NCBI GenBank assembly: GCA_964371655.1
Contig: CAYJOD010000034.1
Span: forward strand, 1 to 60,326
Source: CAZGSN01 sp964371655
GTDB lineage: Bacteria > Desulfobacterota > Binatia > HRBIN30
Reading direction: 5' to 3'
DNA length: 60,326 nt
How positions within the stretch are numbered: the stretch's first letter is position 1; each line of letters opens with the position of its first letter. Position numbers and translations under genes: made by a program. Under the pieces are notes generated by a model. It saw nothing but the letters and a program-made list of their open reading frames with translations, did not search any database and was not told the DNA's origin. Below are positions 1 through 8,615 of this stretch, piece after piece.

Positions 1-75
1 CCCGGCCCCCCCCGCCCCCCGCGGGGCCACCCAACGTTCCCCCGGGGCGGGGGGGCCCCCCCCGCCGGGGCCACT
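1..75. other. Low-complexity G/C tract at contig edge
   Basis: Almost pure runs of C and G with no coding structure. The same composition surrounds the N gap near 9.5 kb, so this is most likely a low-quality contig end and not biological sequence. Confidence 0.6.
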
Positions 76-225
76 CTCCGCACCCCTTGGATCGAGACTC
101 AGGTTCGAAGTTCGGAGATCCACAGCGCGCGCTGCACCCACAGCACGAGACCGCTCATGCCGAATTTAGATCTCAATGCTCGCGTACAAGCGCAGCCAGC
201 GCCGCGCGCACCCATCGCGCCTTTC

Positions 226-2994
226 TCAACTACGGCGCCGGCTTCGCTTCAAGAATAGGAGCGCCGCAAAGACCGCCATCAGACCCGCGACCGTGCCCTC
301 ACTCGGCTGCAACGCGCAGCCGCTGCCGCTTGCGCTCGCCGCGGAGCTGCTTCCTCCGCCACCGCCTGAGCCTTTGTTCGTCGGTGGCGGCGTCGGCGGT
401 GCCGGCGGCGTCGGCGTGCCACGGCCTGCCGTTGGCGTCGGCGTCAACGCCGGCGGATTCGCCAAGGTCACGTTACGCAAAACCGTAATCGTCTGTCCGG
501 CCGCGTTCGCCATCACCATGTCGGGCAAGCCATTGGCGTTGAGGTCGACCGCGACAACGTCGACGGGACCGCGACCAACCACGACCTGCGTCGCCGCGCC
601 GAAGCCGCTCTGCCCATCGCTCGGATACACGGTGAGCGTGTCGGTGTCTCGACTGATGACGACCAGATCCGGATACGCGTCGCCATTGACGTCGACGGCA
701 ACGATCTTGATCGAACCGGCGTCCACACTCTCATCCAGTGCGGCCGCGAACGAGGCAGCGCCGAGGCCGCGGAAAACGCGCACGCGGTTGCTAGCGGCAA
801 CCAAGACAGCCACGTCGACGAACCCGTCCTGATCGAAGTCGGCGGCGGCGACGGAGGTGGGTACCTCGCCAACGTCGATATTCCCCTCCGCCCGAAACGG
901 ATCGACGCCGGTCAAGATCTCGACCGTGTTGGAACCAGCCACGGCAACGAACAGATCGAGGACGTTGTCGCCATCGATGTCGGCGAAGTCCATCGCTACG
1001 GGTGTGCCGGCCAGCCCGACCACCTGACTCTTGGTAAAGCCGTCACTGCCGGCAAGCCATACGGTTGCGGCATTGCCGCCGGTTGCGACGAGATCGGCGC
1101 GGCCATCGAGGTTGAGATCGCGAGCCTCGACATCGTGAAAACCGGTATCGAGAACGGACGGCGCCGCAAACGTGCCGTCGCCGTTTCCGCGCAGGACACG
1201 CAGCTCTCCCGACGCCGACACCAACGCGACATCGCGGCGGCCATCGACATCGAAATCGCCGCTCGTCACCTTGACGGGATTCGGCCCCGCAAGAGAGTTG
1301 CCGCGTAGGGCTAAACCCGCCTTGCCATTCCCCTTCAGAAACGAGATGTCGCTGCTGAGCTGATTCACGACCACGATGTCGGTCACGCTGTCGCTATCGA
1401 AGTCTCCGGCCGTAATCGCCATGGGCAGAGCATTCGCCGTGTAGTCCGGCGCCGCGACGAACGATCCCTGGCCTTGACCGCGCAGAACGCCCACCGACCC
1501 GTCACCGGAGTTGGCAACGACCACGTCGGCGTTGTTGTCCGCGTCGTTGTCGAGCTGCCCGACAACCATGGCCAACGGCAGCGGGCCGACGACGACCCGG
1601 TTGCTCTGCAGGAAGCTCAGATTGCCGCGACCGCCAAACAGGATGACATCGTTCGAGCCAGCGTTGGCCACGAACAGGTCCGCATTCTGCTCGCCAACGC
1701 CGCGCAAGGTCACATCGTCGACGATACCGACCGCGCTGGGCGCCATGCCGGCCGCCAGGGTCGAAGCCAAGGCGAAGCCGCCATGCCCGTCGCCGCCCCA
1801 TACCGAGACGCTGTCGTCGTCGCTCTGAGCGACCACCAGATCGAGGTCGCCATCCTTGTCCAAATCTCCGAGCGCAAGCGCGCTTGGCCGCGCACCGGTT
1901 CTCAGGTTGGCAACGAGGTTGAAGCTACTGTCTCCAGACGCCAGCAGGATACTGACGGTATTGTCGTCGCGGTTGGCAACGGCGACGTCGGTGCGCCCGT
2001 CGCGATTGATATCGCCCGCCACCACCGCCACCGGACCATGCCCCACCGCGATGGTGGCGACGGTCGCCACGCCGCCGTCACCGGCGGCCATGGCCAGCAC
2101 GACACTGGCGTCGGCGGCGTCGGTGATGACCAGGAGGTTGCCGAGGGCAACCAGGGCGCGTGGCTCGCCGCCGATCGCTGTGGTTACGGCGGGCTCAAAC
2201 TTGCCGTTGCCTTTGGCGATCACGATCGAAATGCTGCCCTCACCGGAGCTCGCGACCGCAACGTCCGGCTCGCCGTCACCGTTGAAGTCGGCCACCGCGA
2301 GACCGCTCGGTTGGTGACCTACAACGATGGGAGCCCGAAAGTGAAAGGTTCCGCGGCCATTGTTCTCACCCCAGCGAATCGTGTCGGTTGCCGTGTCCGT
2401 GATGATCACGTCGACGTTCGAATCGACGGTCTGGTTGAAGTTCCCGAGCGCCAACGCATTCGGCACCGCCGGCACCGCCGGCGGGGTCGAAACCGGGAAG
2501 TGACCGGCGACGCGAAAGACGGCCGGGGATCCGACACGAGTCACCACAACCGGCGTCGGCGTCGGGCTCGGCGTTGGGCTGCTGTCCCCTAGTACAGGCG
2601 TACTGGTCGCCGACTCGAACGCGGTAGGTGTCGAGGTCGGCTCCTCCGTGCCCGCCGTGGGAGTCGGCGTGCGCAAGTGTAGGGCTTCCGTCGGCGTGGC
2701 TACGATTGTCTGGTCCGGAGTGCTTGTCGACTCCGGCCCCGGTGTAGCGGTGGGCTCAATCCCGGGGGTGTTGCTGGCATCGGGTGCCGCCGTATCAGTT
2801 GGAATGGAAGCCGAGCTCGGGGTCGGCGTCGGCTGGCTGCCGTCGGGCGTCGCGGAACGCCGCGGCGTCGGGGTTGGGCGGCGCGTATTCGTGGGCCGCG
2901 GTACCGCCTCAGCGGCTGAGGCAAGAAACAGAGTCAGAACCGCGAGACAGACGAACTGCCTACGATTGCCACCGCACACGTTCCACGTTCCCAC
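226..2994 (-). CDS. Exported FG-GAP/VCBS propeller protein with PT-rich linker and C-terminal anchor
   Basis: A 922-residue exported protein. A hydrophobic signal segment lies at about residues 14-30, followed by a Thr/Pro-rich stretch to about 150. About a dozen FG-GAP/VCBS repeats follow, with calcium-loop motifs such as DFNGDGEPDVAVA, DINRDGRTDVAVAN and DLDKDGDLDLVVAQ; these typically fold as beta-propellers. The C terminus has a second PT-rich linker, a Gly/Ser run, the tripeptide SGC, one hydrophobic helix and a final basic cluster (KRSRRRS). This tripartite tail resembles the Cys-containing C-terminal sorting signals of surface proteins. Start is GTG at 2994, with an in-frame GTG at 2979 as alternative. 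Function is unknown; adhesion or surface display is an inference. A second, smaller FG-GAP protein lies at 43.2 kb. Confidence 0.8.
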   Translation of the reverse strand: MGTWNVCGGNRRQFVCLAVLTLFLASAAEAVPRPTNTRRPTPTPRRSATPDGSQPTPTPSSASIPTDTAAPDASNTPGIEPTATPGPESTSTPDQTIVATPTEALHLRTPTPTAGTEEPTSTPTAFESATSTPVLGDSSPTPSPTPTPVVVTRVGSPAVFRVAGHFPVSTPPAVPAVPNALALGNFNQTVDSNVDVIITDTATDTIRWGENNGRGTFHFRAPIVVGHQPSGLAVADFNGDGEPDVAVASSGEGSISIVIAKGNGKFEPAVTTAIGGEPRALVALGNLLVITDAADASVVLAMAAGDGGVATVATIAVGHGPVAVVAGDINRDGRTDVAVANRDDNTVSILLASGDSSFNLVANLRTGARPSALALGDLDKDGDLDLVVAQSDDDSVSVWGGDGHGGFALASTLAAGMAPSAVGIVDDVTLRGVGEQNADLFVANAGSNDVILFGGRGNLSFLQSNRVVVGPLPLAMVVGQLDNDADNNADVVVANSGDGSVGVLRGQGQGSFVAAPDYTANALPMAITAGDFDSDSVTDIVVVNQLSSDISFLKGNGKAGLALRGNSLAGPNPVKVTSGDFDVDGRRDVALVSASGELRVLRGNGDGTFAAPSVLDTGFHDVEARDLNLDGRADLVATGGNAATVWLAGSDGFTKSQVVGLAGTPVAMDFADIDGDNVLDLFVAVAGSNTVEILTGVDPFRAEGNIDVGEVPTSVAAADFDQDGFVDVAVLVAASNRVRVFRGLGAASFAAALDESVDAGSIKIVAVDVNGDAYPDLVVISRDTDTLTVYPSDGQSGFGAATQVVVGRGPVDVVAVDLNANGLPDMVMANAAGQTITVLRNVTLANPPALTPTPTAGRGTPTPPAPPTPPPTNKGSGGGGGSSSAASASGSGCALQPSEGTVAGLMAVFAALLFLKRSRRRS

Positions 2995-3092
2995 TTCGCC
3001 CTACTTCAAGCGGCCGCCGCCCAGTTGCAGCACGCGCCACGAAATTTTGGATTCATTTCCGCCCGTCGGATGGTTTTTGCAATCCCTAATCC

Positions 3093-3200
3093 GGCAGAGC
3101 CGGAACCAAACAGGAAGAAATGAAAAACAGGAAACCGAAAACCGGAGACGGGAAACCGGCAAATTGGCCAGTGCCCTGTTCCCCGTTTTCTATTTCCTTG
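3093..3200. repeat. Intergenic hairpin repeat, family GGAAAAC, copy 1
   Basis: About 108 bp starting GGCAGAGCCGG and ending TATTTCCTT. It is nearly collinear with 32580-32700 and resembles 35714-35818. The left half is purine-rich (GAAACCGAAAACCGGAG) and the right half is its partial complement, so it can fold into a hairpin. The right arm is shorter here than in copy 2. It lies between the FG-GAP gene start and the glutaredoxin stop. Confidence 0.75.
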
Positions 3201-3212
3201 AGAGTGAGCGTC

Positions 3213-3548
3213 TCAGGCGGCGGACGATGATGCGAACGCTTCTTTCAGTAGCTTCTCAAGGGCGCCGCTCTGATGCAGCTCCTTAACGATGTCGCTGCCG
3301 CCCACAAACTTACCACCGACGTAGAGCTGGGGGATGGTGGGCCAACTCGAGTAAACCTTGATCGCCTCACGCTTCTCCTGGTCTTCGAGGATGTTGACGT
3401 GGGCGAACGGGCGGCCGTGTTGCTGCAGCAGGCCAACCACGGTCGCGGAGAAGCCGCACATCGGAAACGACGGTGTCCCCTTCATATACAGGACCACTTC
3501 ATTATTGGAGACCTCGTCTCGAATTTCGTCCATCACATTACGAGCCAT
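3213..3548 (-). CDS. grxD: Monothiol glutaredoxin (Grx4/GrxD family)
   Basis: A 111-residue monothiol glutaredoxin. The CGFS active site appears in FPMCGFSATVV at about residues 29-39, preceded by the KGTP substrate-binding motif; WPTIPQLYVGG and the GGSDIV glutathione-binding loop follow. CGFS glutaredoxins bind a [2Fe-2S] cluster with glutathione and deliver it to acceptor proteins, commonly as a heterodimer with BolA. A bolA gene lies 36 bp upstream on the same strand, which supports that role here. Length is normal for the single-domain class. Start is ATG at 3548. Confidence 0.95.
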   Translation of the reverse strand: MARNVMDEIRDEVSNNEVVLYMKGTPSFPMCGFSATVVGLLQQHGRPFAHVNILEDQEKREAIKVYSSWPTIPQLYVGGKFVGGSDIVKELHQSGALEKLLKEAFASSSAA

Positions 3549-3584
3549 GTAGAACCTCCTAAGAATCGATTCGGTCTTCCGCGC

Positions 3585-3845
3585 CTAAGCGTCGCACAAG
3601 CGCTGCCACTCATCGGGAGTGTACGTCTTGATCGCCAGAGCGTGGACACGATCGGCCATCGCCCCCTTGAGGCTGGCGTACACCATTTGATGGCGCTCGA
3701 CGAGCATCTTCCCGGCAAATACAGGTGCGACGACAAGCGCACCAAAGTGGTTACTGTCGCCCACTTCGTCGATGACGCGCACCAGTGTGGCTTCCGGAAA
3801 ACCTGCATGGATCAGGGTTTCGATTTCATTCGCAGTCATAGGCAT
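3585..3845 (-). CDS. bolA: BolA family protein
   Basis: A protein of about 86 residues with the BolA/IbaG fold: an N-terminal helix (MTANEIETLIHAGFPEA), the central strand region ending in HFGALVVAPVF, then the signature RHQMVYASLKGAM followed by VHALAIKTYTPDEW. The open frame extends upstream to 3920, but the family begins right at the TANEIE helix, so ATG 3845 or 3839 is preferred. The gene stands just upstream of grxD on the same strand. BolA-Grx pairs bridge a [2Fe-2S] cluster and act in iron-sulfur trafficking. Confidence 0.92.
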   Translation of the reverse strand: MPMTANEIETLIHAGFPEATLVRVIDEVGDSNHFGALVVAPVFAGKMLVERHQMVYASLKGAMADRVHALAIKTYTPDEWQRLCDA

Positions 3846-4020
3846 TGGATGAATCGAAGATAGCAGCGAGGCCGTGCAGGGCAAGACAGATTGTGGAATC
3901 GCATAGCGCTGATCGCACATGGCTGATCGCGGATCGAAGGTGACGAAACGTAAATCGAGGGTTCCCTATCCTCAACGGCGAAAGCCGACAGGCGATACGC
4001 GATATGCGATCCGCGAAACC

Positions 4021-4839
4021 CTACTCCGCTCGCGTCGGAGCTTGGGCCAGCAGCGCCACGATCTGCGCTCGCGTCGCCGCCGACAACTCGTCAACCTTCG
4101 GCGCCGCGGCCTCGCCCGGCCTCAGTTGCGGCGGCTCGATCGGGCTACCGAAGACGACTCCAATGTCACGCCCCGGATGCAGCTTCCACCACGGCATGCG
4201 CGCCAACGCCGCGAAGCTCCCGACAACGGCCGTTGGCAGCACCGGCATTTGATTGGCGATCGCGAAGTGGAAGGCCCCACGCTTAAATGGCAGAAGCTCA
4301 CCGTCGCGCGTGCGCGTGCCTTCCACAAAGAAGATCACTTGTCCGCCGATCCTGCGCCGCGTCGCCGTGTCGATGCTGCGGACCGCGTCGGCAGTGTGCT
4401 GGCGATCGACCACGATCTGCCCAGCCGGCCGCAGCGACCAGCCGATGACCGGCCATTTCAACAACTCGCGCTTGGCGACGAATCGAATCGGCAGCGGCAG
4501 AATGCTGGTCAGCACCAAGATGTCGAAGACGCTGGCATGGTTGGAACAGATCACGTACGAGCGGCTCCAATCGAGCGACTGTGCGGCACGCTGCCAGGCG
4601 GTCACGCCACAGAGCTTCAACAAGAAAGGAGCCCACCAACGCTGCGCCACGCCGCCGGTGACGTACGCGTTCCAGGCGATGATGCGATTGAGAATATCCT
4701 CGCGTCCAAACAGCGCGCACAGCTGCCCGACCCAGTAGGTCGCGTAGATCACGACGACGACCGGCAACCCGACGATACAGGTCCAAGCCGTAGCGACGAA
4801 AATGCGGAGGATGTTCAGGAGTCCGTGCACGACCGGCAC
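4021..4839 (-). CDS. plsC: 1-acyl-sn-glycerol-3-phosphate acyltransferase
   Basis: A 272-residue acyltransferase of the PlsC family, which converts lysophosphatidic acid to phosphatidic acid at the inner membrane in phospholipid synthesis. The N terminus holds one or two hydrophobic segments (about residues 10-45). The catalytic HX4D motif is NHASVFD at about residue 97. The substrate-binding block is FVEGTRTRDG, followed by PFKRGAFHFA and the late VVFGSPIEPP motif. The GTG start at 4839 directly abuts the TGA of the upstream Nudix gene (stop at 4840-4842), indicating translational coupling. Confidence 0.93.
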   Translation of the reverse strand: MPVVHGLLNILRIFVATAWTCIVGLPVVVVIYATYWVGQLCALFGREDILNRIIAWNAYVTGGVAQRWWAPFLLKLCGVTAWQRAAQSLDWSRSYVICSNHASVFDILVLTSILPLPIRFVAKRELLKWPVIGWSLRPAGQIVVDRQHTADAVRSIDTATRRRIGGQVIFFVEGTRTRDGELLPFKRGAFHFAIANQMPVLPTAVVGSFAALARMPWWKLHPGRDIGVVFGSPIEPPQLRPGEAAAPKVDELSAATRAQIVALLAQAPTRAE

Positions 4840-5571
4840 TCAACCGGCATGGCGCTCGTAACGCCAGCCATCGCGAACCATCCACAGGCGATGGCGCGGC
4901 CCTTCAGACTCCAACTCGCCGTTATCGTACGCGGCATCGCCGCCGTAGAGAGCACACGCCCCTTCCGAGACCCAGTGCAATCGCGGCAGGAAAAAGTCGA
5001 ACGGTCGCGACCGTGCCTGCTCGAGCGCCGCGGCGACGCCCGTCGCACCCGCGAAACGATGAAGGGTGACCCAGGTCGGCGGCGGCAGGTCCATCTCCCC
5101 GGCGCGATGCGCCGCCACGGCATCCGCGGGCCGCATCCAGCGGTGATCGAGGATCTCGCCACCATCGACCTGTACATGTTCGGATTTGGTGGCGGCGGCG
5201 AAATACCAGGCGTCGAAACGTTTCGGCAGGCCTTCGGGCGTGATCCAGCGCGAAAACAAGACGAGACCGCTCGGCTCGATGTCGACCGCCGCCTCTTCCT
5301 TGGCCTCGCGTATCGCGGCCACGCGCGCGGCGCTCACCATGTCGTCAGGCGCCGCCGCATGGTGATCTTCGGCATCGATGCGACCGCCCGGAAAGACCCA
5401 GGAACCGCCATGGAACGACAGCTGCGGGTTGCGCAACACCAGCAAGGTTTCGCAGCCGCCGGGGCCGTCACGGAGAACAACGACAGCCGCCGCCGGCCGT
5501 GCCACGACGCCACTTCCCGAGGGTGGGCTGAGCTCGGTGTACGTCATGGCCGCCTCGACCAATCGCGCCAT
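4840..5571 (-). CDS. Nudix hydrolase, NUDT19/CoA-pyrophosphatase-like
   Basis: A 243-residue Nudix hydrolase. The Nudix box reads WVFPGGRIDAED, then about 20 inserted residues, then AAIREAKEEAAVDI, which supplies the REXXEE metal-binding core. The long insertion inside the box and the following FSRWITPEGLPKRFDAW block resemble the NUDT19/RP2-type subgroup, which hydrolyses CoA derivatives. The exact substrate here is inferred. The gene is directly upstream of plsC with no gap, a plausible link between acyl-CoA or lipid metabolism and phospholipid synthesis. ATG at 5547 is an alternative start. Confidence 0.85.
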   Translation of the reverse strand: MARLVEAAMTYTELSPPSGSGVVARPAAAVVVLRDGPGGCETLLVLRNPQLSFHGGSWVFPGGRIDAEDHHAAAPDDMVSAARVAAIREAKEEAAVDIEPSGLVLFSRWITPEGLPKRFDAWYFAAATKSEHVQVDGGEILDHRWMRPADAVAAHRAGEMDLPPPTWVTLHRFAGATGVAAALEQARSRPFDFFLPRLHWVSEGACALYGGDAAYDNGELESEGPRHRLWMVRDGWRYERHAG

Positions 5572-5715
5572 GGTGTCTTCCGGCCGAACCTTCTCGGTTC
5601 GCTAATATAGTTCCGAAGCATAAGGGCAGCGTTCCTACCAGAAGCAAAGGCGGTGCGTCCAGCTGACGCCCCCCGAGGGTAGTGCCCTCTCGTTGCGACG
5701 ACCACGCAGCCAGAC

Positions 5716-5799
5716 ACGCGTGGGCAAAGCCCACCCTACTGCTGCCTCTACCGCGCGCGTTGTTTCATCGCCCTGGTAGGGTGGGCTTTGCCCACGCGT
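5716..5799. repeat. Intergenic inverted repeat with perfect 24-bp arms
   Basis: Arms at 5716-5739 and 5776-5799 are perfect reverse complements built around GTAGGGTGGGCTTTGCCCA, separated by 36 bp. The element sits in the gap between hemW and the Nudix gene. It looks like a REP/MITE-type palindrome. It has no T tract and so is not a typical intrinsic terminator. Confidence 0.85.
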
Positions 5800-5866
5800 T
5801 CGCTTCATTGCGTCGCGCGACGGTCTTGGGAAGTAGAAGATCAAGCGACGCCGCCTGGAGGGGAAT

Positions 5867-7009
5867 TCAAATGAACGTCGCGAAGACGCTGTCGGCGAAC
5901 AACAACCCGCGTGGGGTCAGGCGCCATGACTCCGCGACCCTCTCGATCAGGCCGTCGGCGACGAGTCGTGCCACGTGAGGGAACAGCTGCTCGAACGCCG
6001 CGCCGAAGCGAGACTCGAAGTCGCGCGCGCGAAACCCGTGGCGGCAGCGTAAGGCGAGGAAGACAAACTCGCCGCGCCGCTGCTCTGGCGAAAGTGACTC
6101 GGTCGACGCACAGGCGCTGCCGGTGCGGGTGGCCAAGGCGACGTAGCGTGCCGGATTCTTCTCGTTGCTCCAGCGCCGCGAGGGTGTGTCCGTAAACGAG
6201 TGGGCGCCGGCGCCCACCCCGAGATAAGCACCGCTGCGCCAGTAGTTGAGGTTGTGCCGGCACTCGTAGCCAGGGCGTGCGTAGTTGGAGATCTCATAGT
6301 GCACGTAGCCGGCGGCGCTGAGGATCTCCTGAGCCCGGCTGAACATCGACTCCTCGACGGCATCGTCAAGTTGACTGAGCTTGCCCTGGGCGCGCCAGGC
6401 GTGGAACGGCGTCCCCTCCTCGTAGGTTAGATTGTACGCGGAGAAATGATCGGTCCCGAGCGTGATGCCTTCGCGCAAGTCCGACTCCCACTCGTCGAGG
6501 GTCTGGTTCGGCAGCGCAAAGATCAAGTCGAGGTTGACGTTCTCGAAACCGCCAGCGCGTGCGGCGCGGATCGCGGCCCGCGCTTCGTCGGCCGAGTGAA
6601 TGCGGCCGAGAGCGGCGAGATGGTGGGCGTGGAACGATTGCACACCGAAGCTCACGCGGTTGATGCCGGCGCTTCTGAAGCTCCGTAGTTTGTCGACGTC
6701 GACCGTCCCCGGATTCGATTCGATGGTGATCTCGGCGCCAGCCGCAACCACCCAACGCGCGGCCGCCGCTTCGAGAAGACGCCCAATCGACCGCGCCGCA
6801 AACAACGACGGCGTGCCGCCGCCGAAGAAGATCGTCTGGATCTCTCCGCCCCGCCATGAGTCGAGCTCTGCGTAATGCGCCATTTCGGCACACAGAGCGG
6901 CGACGTACTCCTCCTCCGGCCACACCGACGCGGCATACGAGTTGAAGTCGCAGTACGGACACTTGGCTTGGCAGTAGGGAATGTGGACGTAGAGGGAGAA
7001 CGCGGGCAT
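5867..7009 (-). CDS. hemW: Radical SAM heme chaperone HemW
   Basis: A 380-residue radical SAM protein. The cluster motif is HIPYCQAKCPYCDF at about residues 9-22 (CX3CX2C). The residue after the third cysteine is Asp-Phe, without the extra cysteine found in the oxygen-independent coproporphyrinogen oxidase HemN, so HemW is the better call. FFGGGTPSL, EITIESNPGTVD, RVSFGVQSF and NLDLIFALPNQT follow, as in the family. HemW inserts heme into target proteins. Start is ATG 7009. It is downstream of lexA, separated by a low-complexity repeat. Confidence 0.93.
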   Translation of the reverse strand: MPAFSLYVHIPYCQAKCPYCDFNSYAASVWPEEEYVAALCAEMAHYAELDSWRGGEIQTIFFGGGTPSLFAARSIGRLLEAAAARWVVAAGAEITIESNPGTVDVDKLRSFRSAGINRVSFGVQSFHAHHLAALGRIHSADEARAAIRAARAGGFENVNLDLIFALPNQTLDEWESDLREGITLGTDHFSAYNLTYEEGTPFHAWRAQGKLSQLDDAVEESMFSRAQEILSAAGYVHYEISNYARPGYECRHNLNYWRSGAYLGVGAGAHSFTDTPSRRWSNEKNPARYVALATRTGSACASTESLSPEQRRGEFVFLALRCRHGFRARDFESRFGAAFEQLFPHVARLVADGLIERVAESWRLTPRGLLFADSVFATFI

Positions 7010-7015
7010 GGGTTC

Positions 7016-7066
7016 TGGAGTGCTGGGGTGCTGGGGTGCTTGAGTGCTTGGGTGCTTGGGTGCGGG
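7016..7066. repeat. Short-unit repeat (GTGCTGGG-like) upstream of hemW
   Basis: About six imperfect head-to-tail copies of an 8-9 nt unit (TGCTGGGG/TGCTTGGG) fill the lexA-hemW gap right before the hemW start codon. Related units (GTGCGGGGG, GTGCCGGTG) occur on the other side of lexA at 7.7-7.8 kb. Confidence 0.7.
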
Positions 7067-7078
7067 TACCCCCTCTCC

Positions 7079-7681
7079 TTAGTATTTGCGCATCACCGCG
7101 ACGACGACACCGCGAATGCTCAGATCCTTGTCCTTCACCAGGATCGGCTGCAGCGCCGCGTTCGCTGGCATCAGGCGAACGCGGCCGCCCTTGTCGCGAT
7201 GGAAGCGCTTCACCGTGGCTTCGCCGTTGATCAAGGCAACCACCGTCTCGCCGTTTTCCGGGGACGTACGCTCTTCGACCACGATGTAGTCGCCATCGCA
7301 GATGCCGTCTTCGATCATCGAATCGCCGCGTACGCGTAAGACGAAAGTGCGGCCGCGGCGCACGAACTGCTCCGGCACCGTAAAGGTATCGGCGCTCTCG
7401 ATCGCTTCGATGGGGCGGCCGGCGGCCACGTAGCCGAGCATGGGTAGCTCGACGGCGCCGCTGCTTCCGTCTTGTGGCACCAGCTCGATGGCGCGGCTGT
7501 AGTTCCACTGCCGCCGAATCGCACCCTTCTTCTCGAGATTGGTCAGATGCTTGTGCACCGTTGCCGGCGATGCCAGCCCGAACTCGGCGCCGATCTCCTC
7601 CAGCGTCGGGGCGTAGCCGTGCGCCGCGATATAGCCCTGCAAATAATCGTAGAGCTGCTTCTGCCGCTTGGTCAGCATCAT
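7079..7681 (-). CDS. lexA: LexA repressor
   Basis: A 200-residue LexA, the SOS repressor. The N-terminal winged helix (LTKRQKQLYDYLQGYI, then TLEEIGAEFGL and SPATVHKHLTNLEKKG) binds DNA. The autocleavage Ala-Gly bond is in YVAAGRPIEA at about residue 95. The catalytic dyad is Ser in VRGDSMIEDG and Lys in EATVKRFHR. Length is typical. I could not find a clear palindromic LexA box between 7682 and 7740, so autoregulation is not demonstrated from sequence. The gene precedes hemW on the same strand. Confidence 0.95.
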   Translation of the reverse strand: MMLTKRQKQLYDYLQGYIAAHGYAPTLEEIGAEFGLASPATVHKHLTNLEKKGAIRRQWNYSRAIELVPQDGSSGAVELPMLGYVAAGRPIEAIESADTFTVPEQFVRRGRTFVLRVRGDSMIEDGICDGDYIVVEERTSPENGETVVALINGEATVKRFHRDKGGRVRLMPANAALQPILVKDKDLSIRGVVVAVMRKY

Positions 7682-7721
7682 GCGCCGTTACCTGTAGCGA
7701 AAATTAGGCGAAGAGACAAAT

Positions 7722-7818
7722 GGGAGGGTGTGCCGGTGAGCCGGTGCGGGGGTGCGGGGGTACACTAAATGAGAGGGTGTGCCGGTGCTGGGGTGCGGGG
7801 GTGCACTCCAGCACCGGC
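7722..7818. repeat. Short-unit repeat between the HAD gene and lexA
   Basis: Two copies of GAGGGTGTGCCGGTG, each followed by runs of GTGCGGGGG, plus a small hairpin pairing GGTGCTGG with CCAGCACC. The repeat covers the region where a lexA promoter would be expected. Confidence 0.65.
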
Positions 7819-8568
7819 TCACCGCTCGACGCGCGCCAGGACTTCGTGCAGATCGCGGACCACTGTGCCGGGCGGCAAGGAGCGCGATTCGGACTCGCGG
7901 AAGTTTGGGAACAAGGCGCGCTCGCCACGCTCCATCAGTAGGGTATTCACGCCGACGGCGCCACCACCGACGATGTCTTCGAGGTACATGTCGCCGACGT
8001 GCAAGGCTTCTTGCGCGCTGACGCCGGCACGCGACAGGGCAATCTCGAAGATGCGGCGGTCCGGCTTCTTCACACCTTCGATCGCCGACACGACGGCGAA
8101 GTCGAGATGTTTCGCAATCCCCAAACGCTCCAGGAAGGATGGAAGGTCGGTGGGCGCGTTCGACAACACCCCCAGGCGAACTCCGCGTTCGCGCAACCGT
8201 GGCAGCACCTCGCCGACTTCGGGAAACGCGCGCCAGTTGTCCTCGCGCCAGAACCCTTGGAGGAACTGCTGCGTCAGCTGGCTGCGATCGCCTTCGACCT
8301 CGAGCTGGGTGAAGATGAACGCCGCCATGTGCTCGAACGCCAGCGCAAACTCCGCATCGGAATCACTGTACTCCCGGCCGCCACGGAACTGTTCTTCGGC
8401 GGTCTGCTGGCTCGCGCCCCAGACGCTGCGCAGCAATTGCTCACAGGCCAAGGCCGTGACGGCCACACCGCGCTCGGCGCAGAGACCGGCGAAGACGTCC
8501 CAGATCGAACGCTGCGGATACGCAAGCGTCCACCCGACGTCGAGGAATACGGCACGAATGGCTGGCAT
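7819..8568 (-). CDS. HAD-superfamily hydrolase (HDHD3-like)
   Basis: A HAD-fold protein of about 249 residues. Motif I is FLDVGWTLA: the nucleophilic Asp is kept, but the +2 acid/base Asp of classical phosphatases (DXD) is Gly, as in HDHD3-like proteins. An alpha-helical cap occupies about residues 15-100. Motif II is LGVLSNAP, motif III includes the Lys of GVKKPDRRIFE, and motif IV is VGDMYLEDIVGG. Substrate is unknown; because of the missing second Asp, phosphatase activity should not be assumed and dehalogenase-type chemistry is possible. The ATG at 8568 is preferred over the GTG at 8577. The gene is divergent from uppP. Confidence 0.8.
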   Translation of the reverse strand: MPAIRAVFLDVGWTLAYPQRSIWDVFAGLCAERGVAVTALACEQLLRSVWGASQQTAEEQFRGGREYSDSDAEFALAFEHMAAFIFTQLEVEGDRSQLTQQFLQGFWREDNWRAFPEVGEVLPRLRERGVRLGVLSNAPTDLPSFLERLGIAKHLDFAVVSAIEGVKKPDRRIFEIALSRAGVSAQEALHVGDMYLEDIVGGGAVGVNTLLMERGERALFPNFRESESRSLPPGTVVRDLHEVLARVER

Positions 8569-8615
8569 GATGGTCACTGGCTCCCGGGTTTCGTCTTTTG
8601 TATTGAGCAGCTTCT

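Noticed and set aside
1474..2592. Plus-strand frame of 372 codons
   Set aside because: It runs antisense to the FG-GAP gene, whose repeats make the opposite strand open. No start signal or recognisable domain.
3919..5610. Plus-strand frame of 563 codons
   Set aside because: Antisense shadow of the plsC and Nudix genes, which carry clear motifs on the minus strand. The high-GC composition opens this frame.
7682..7740. LexA operator upstream of lexA
   Set aside because: I looked for GAAC-N4-GTTC and CTGT-type palindromes and found none; the region is covered by short-word repeats.
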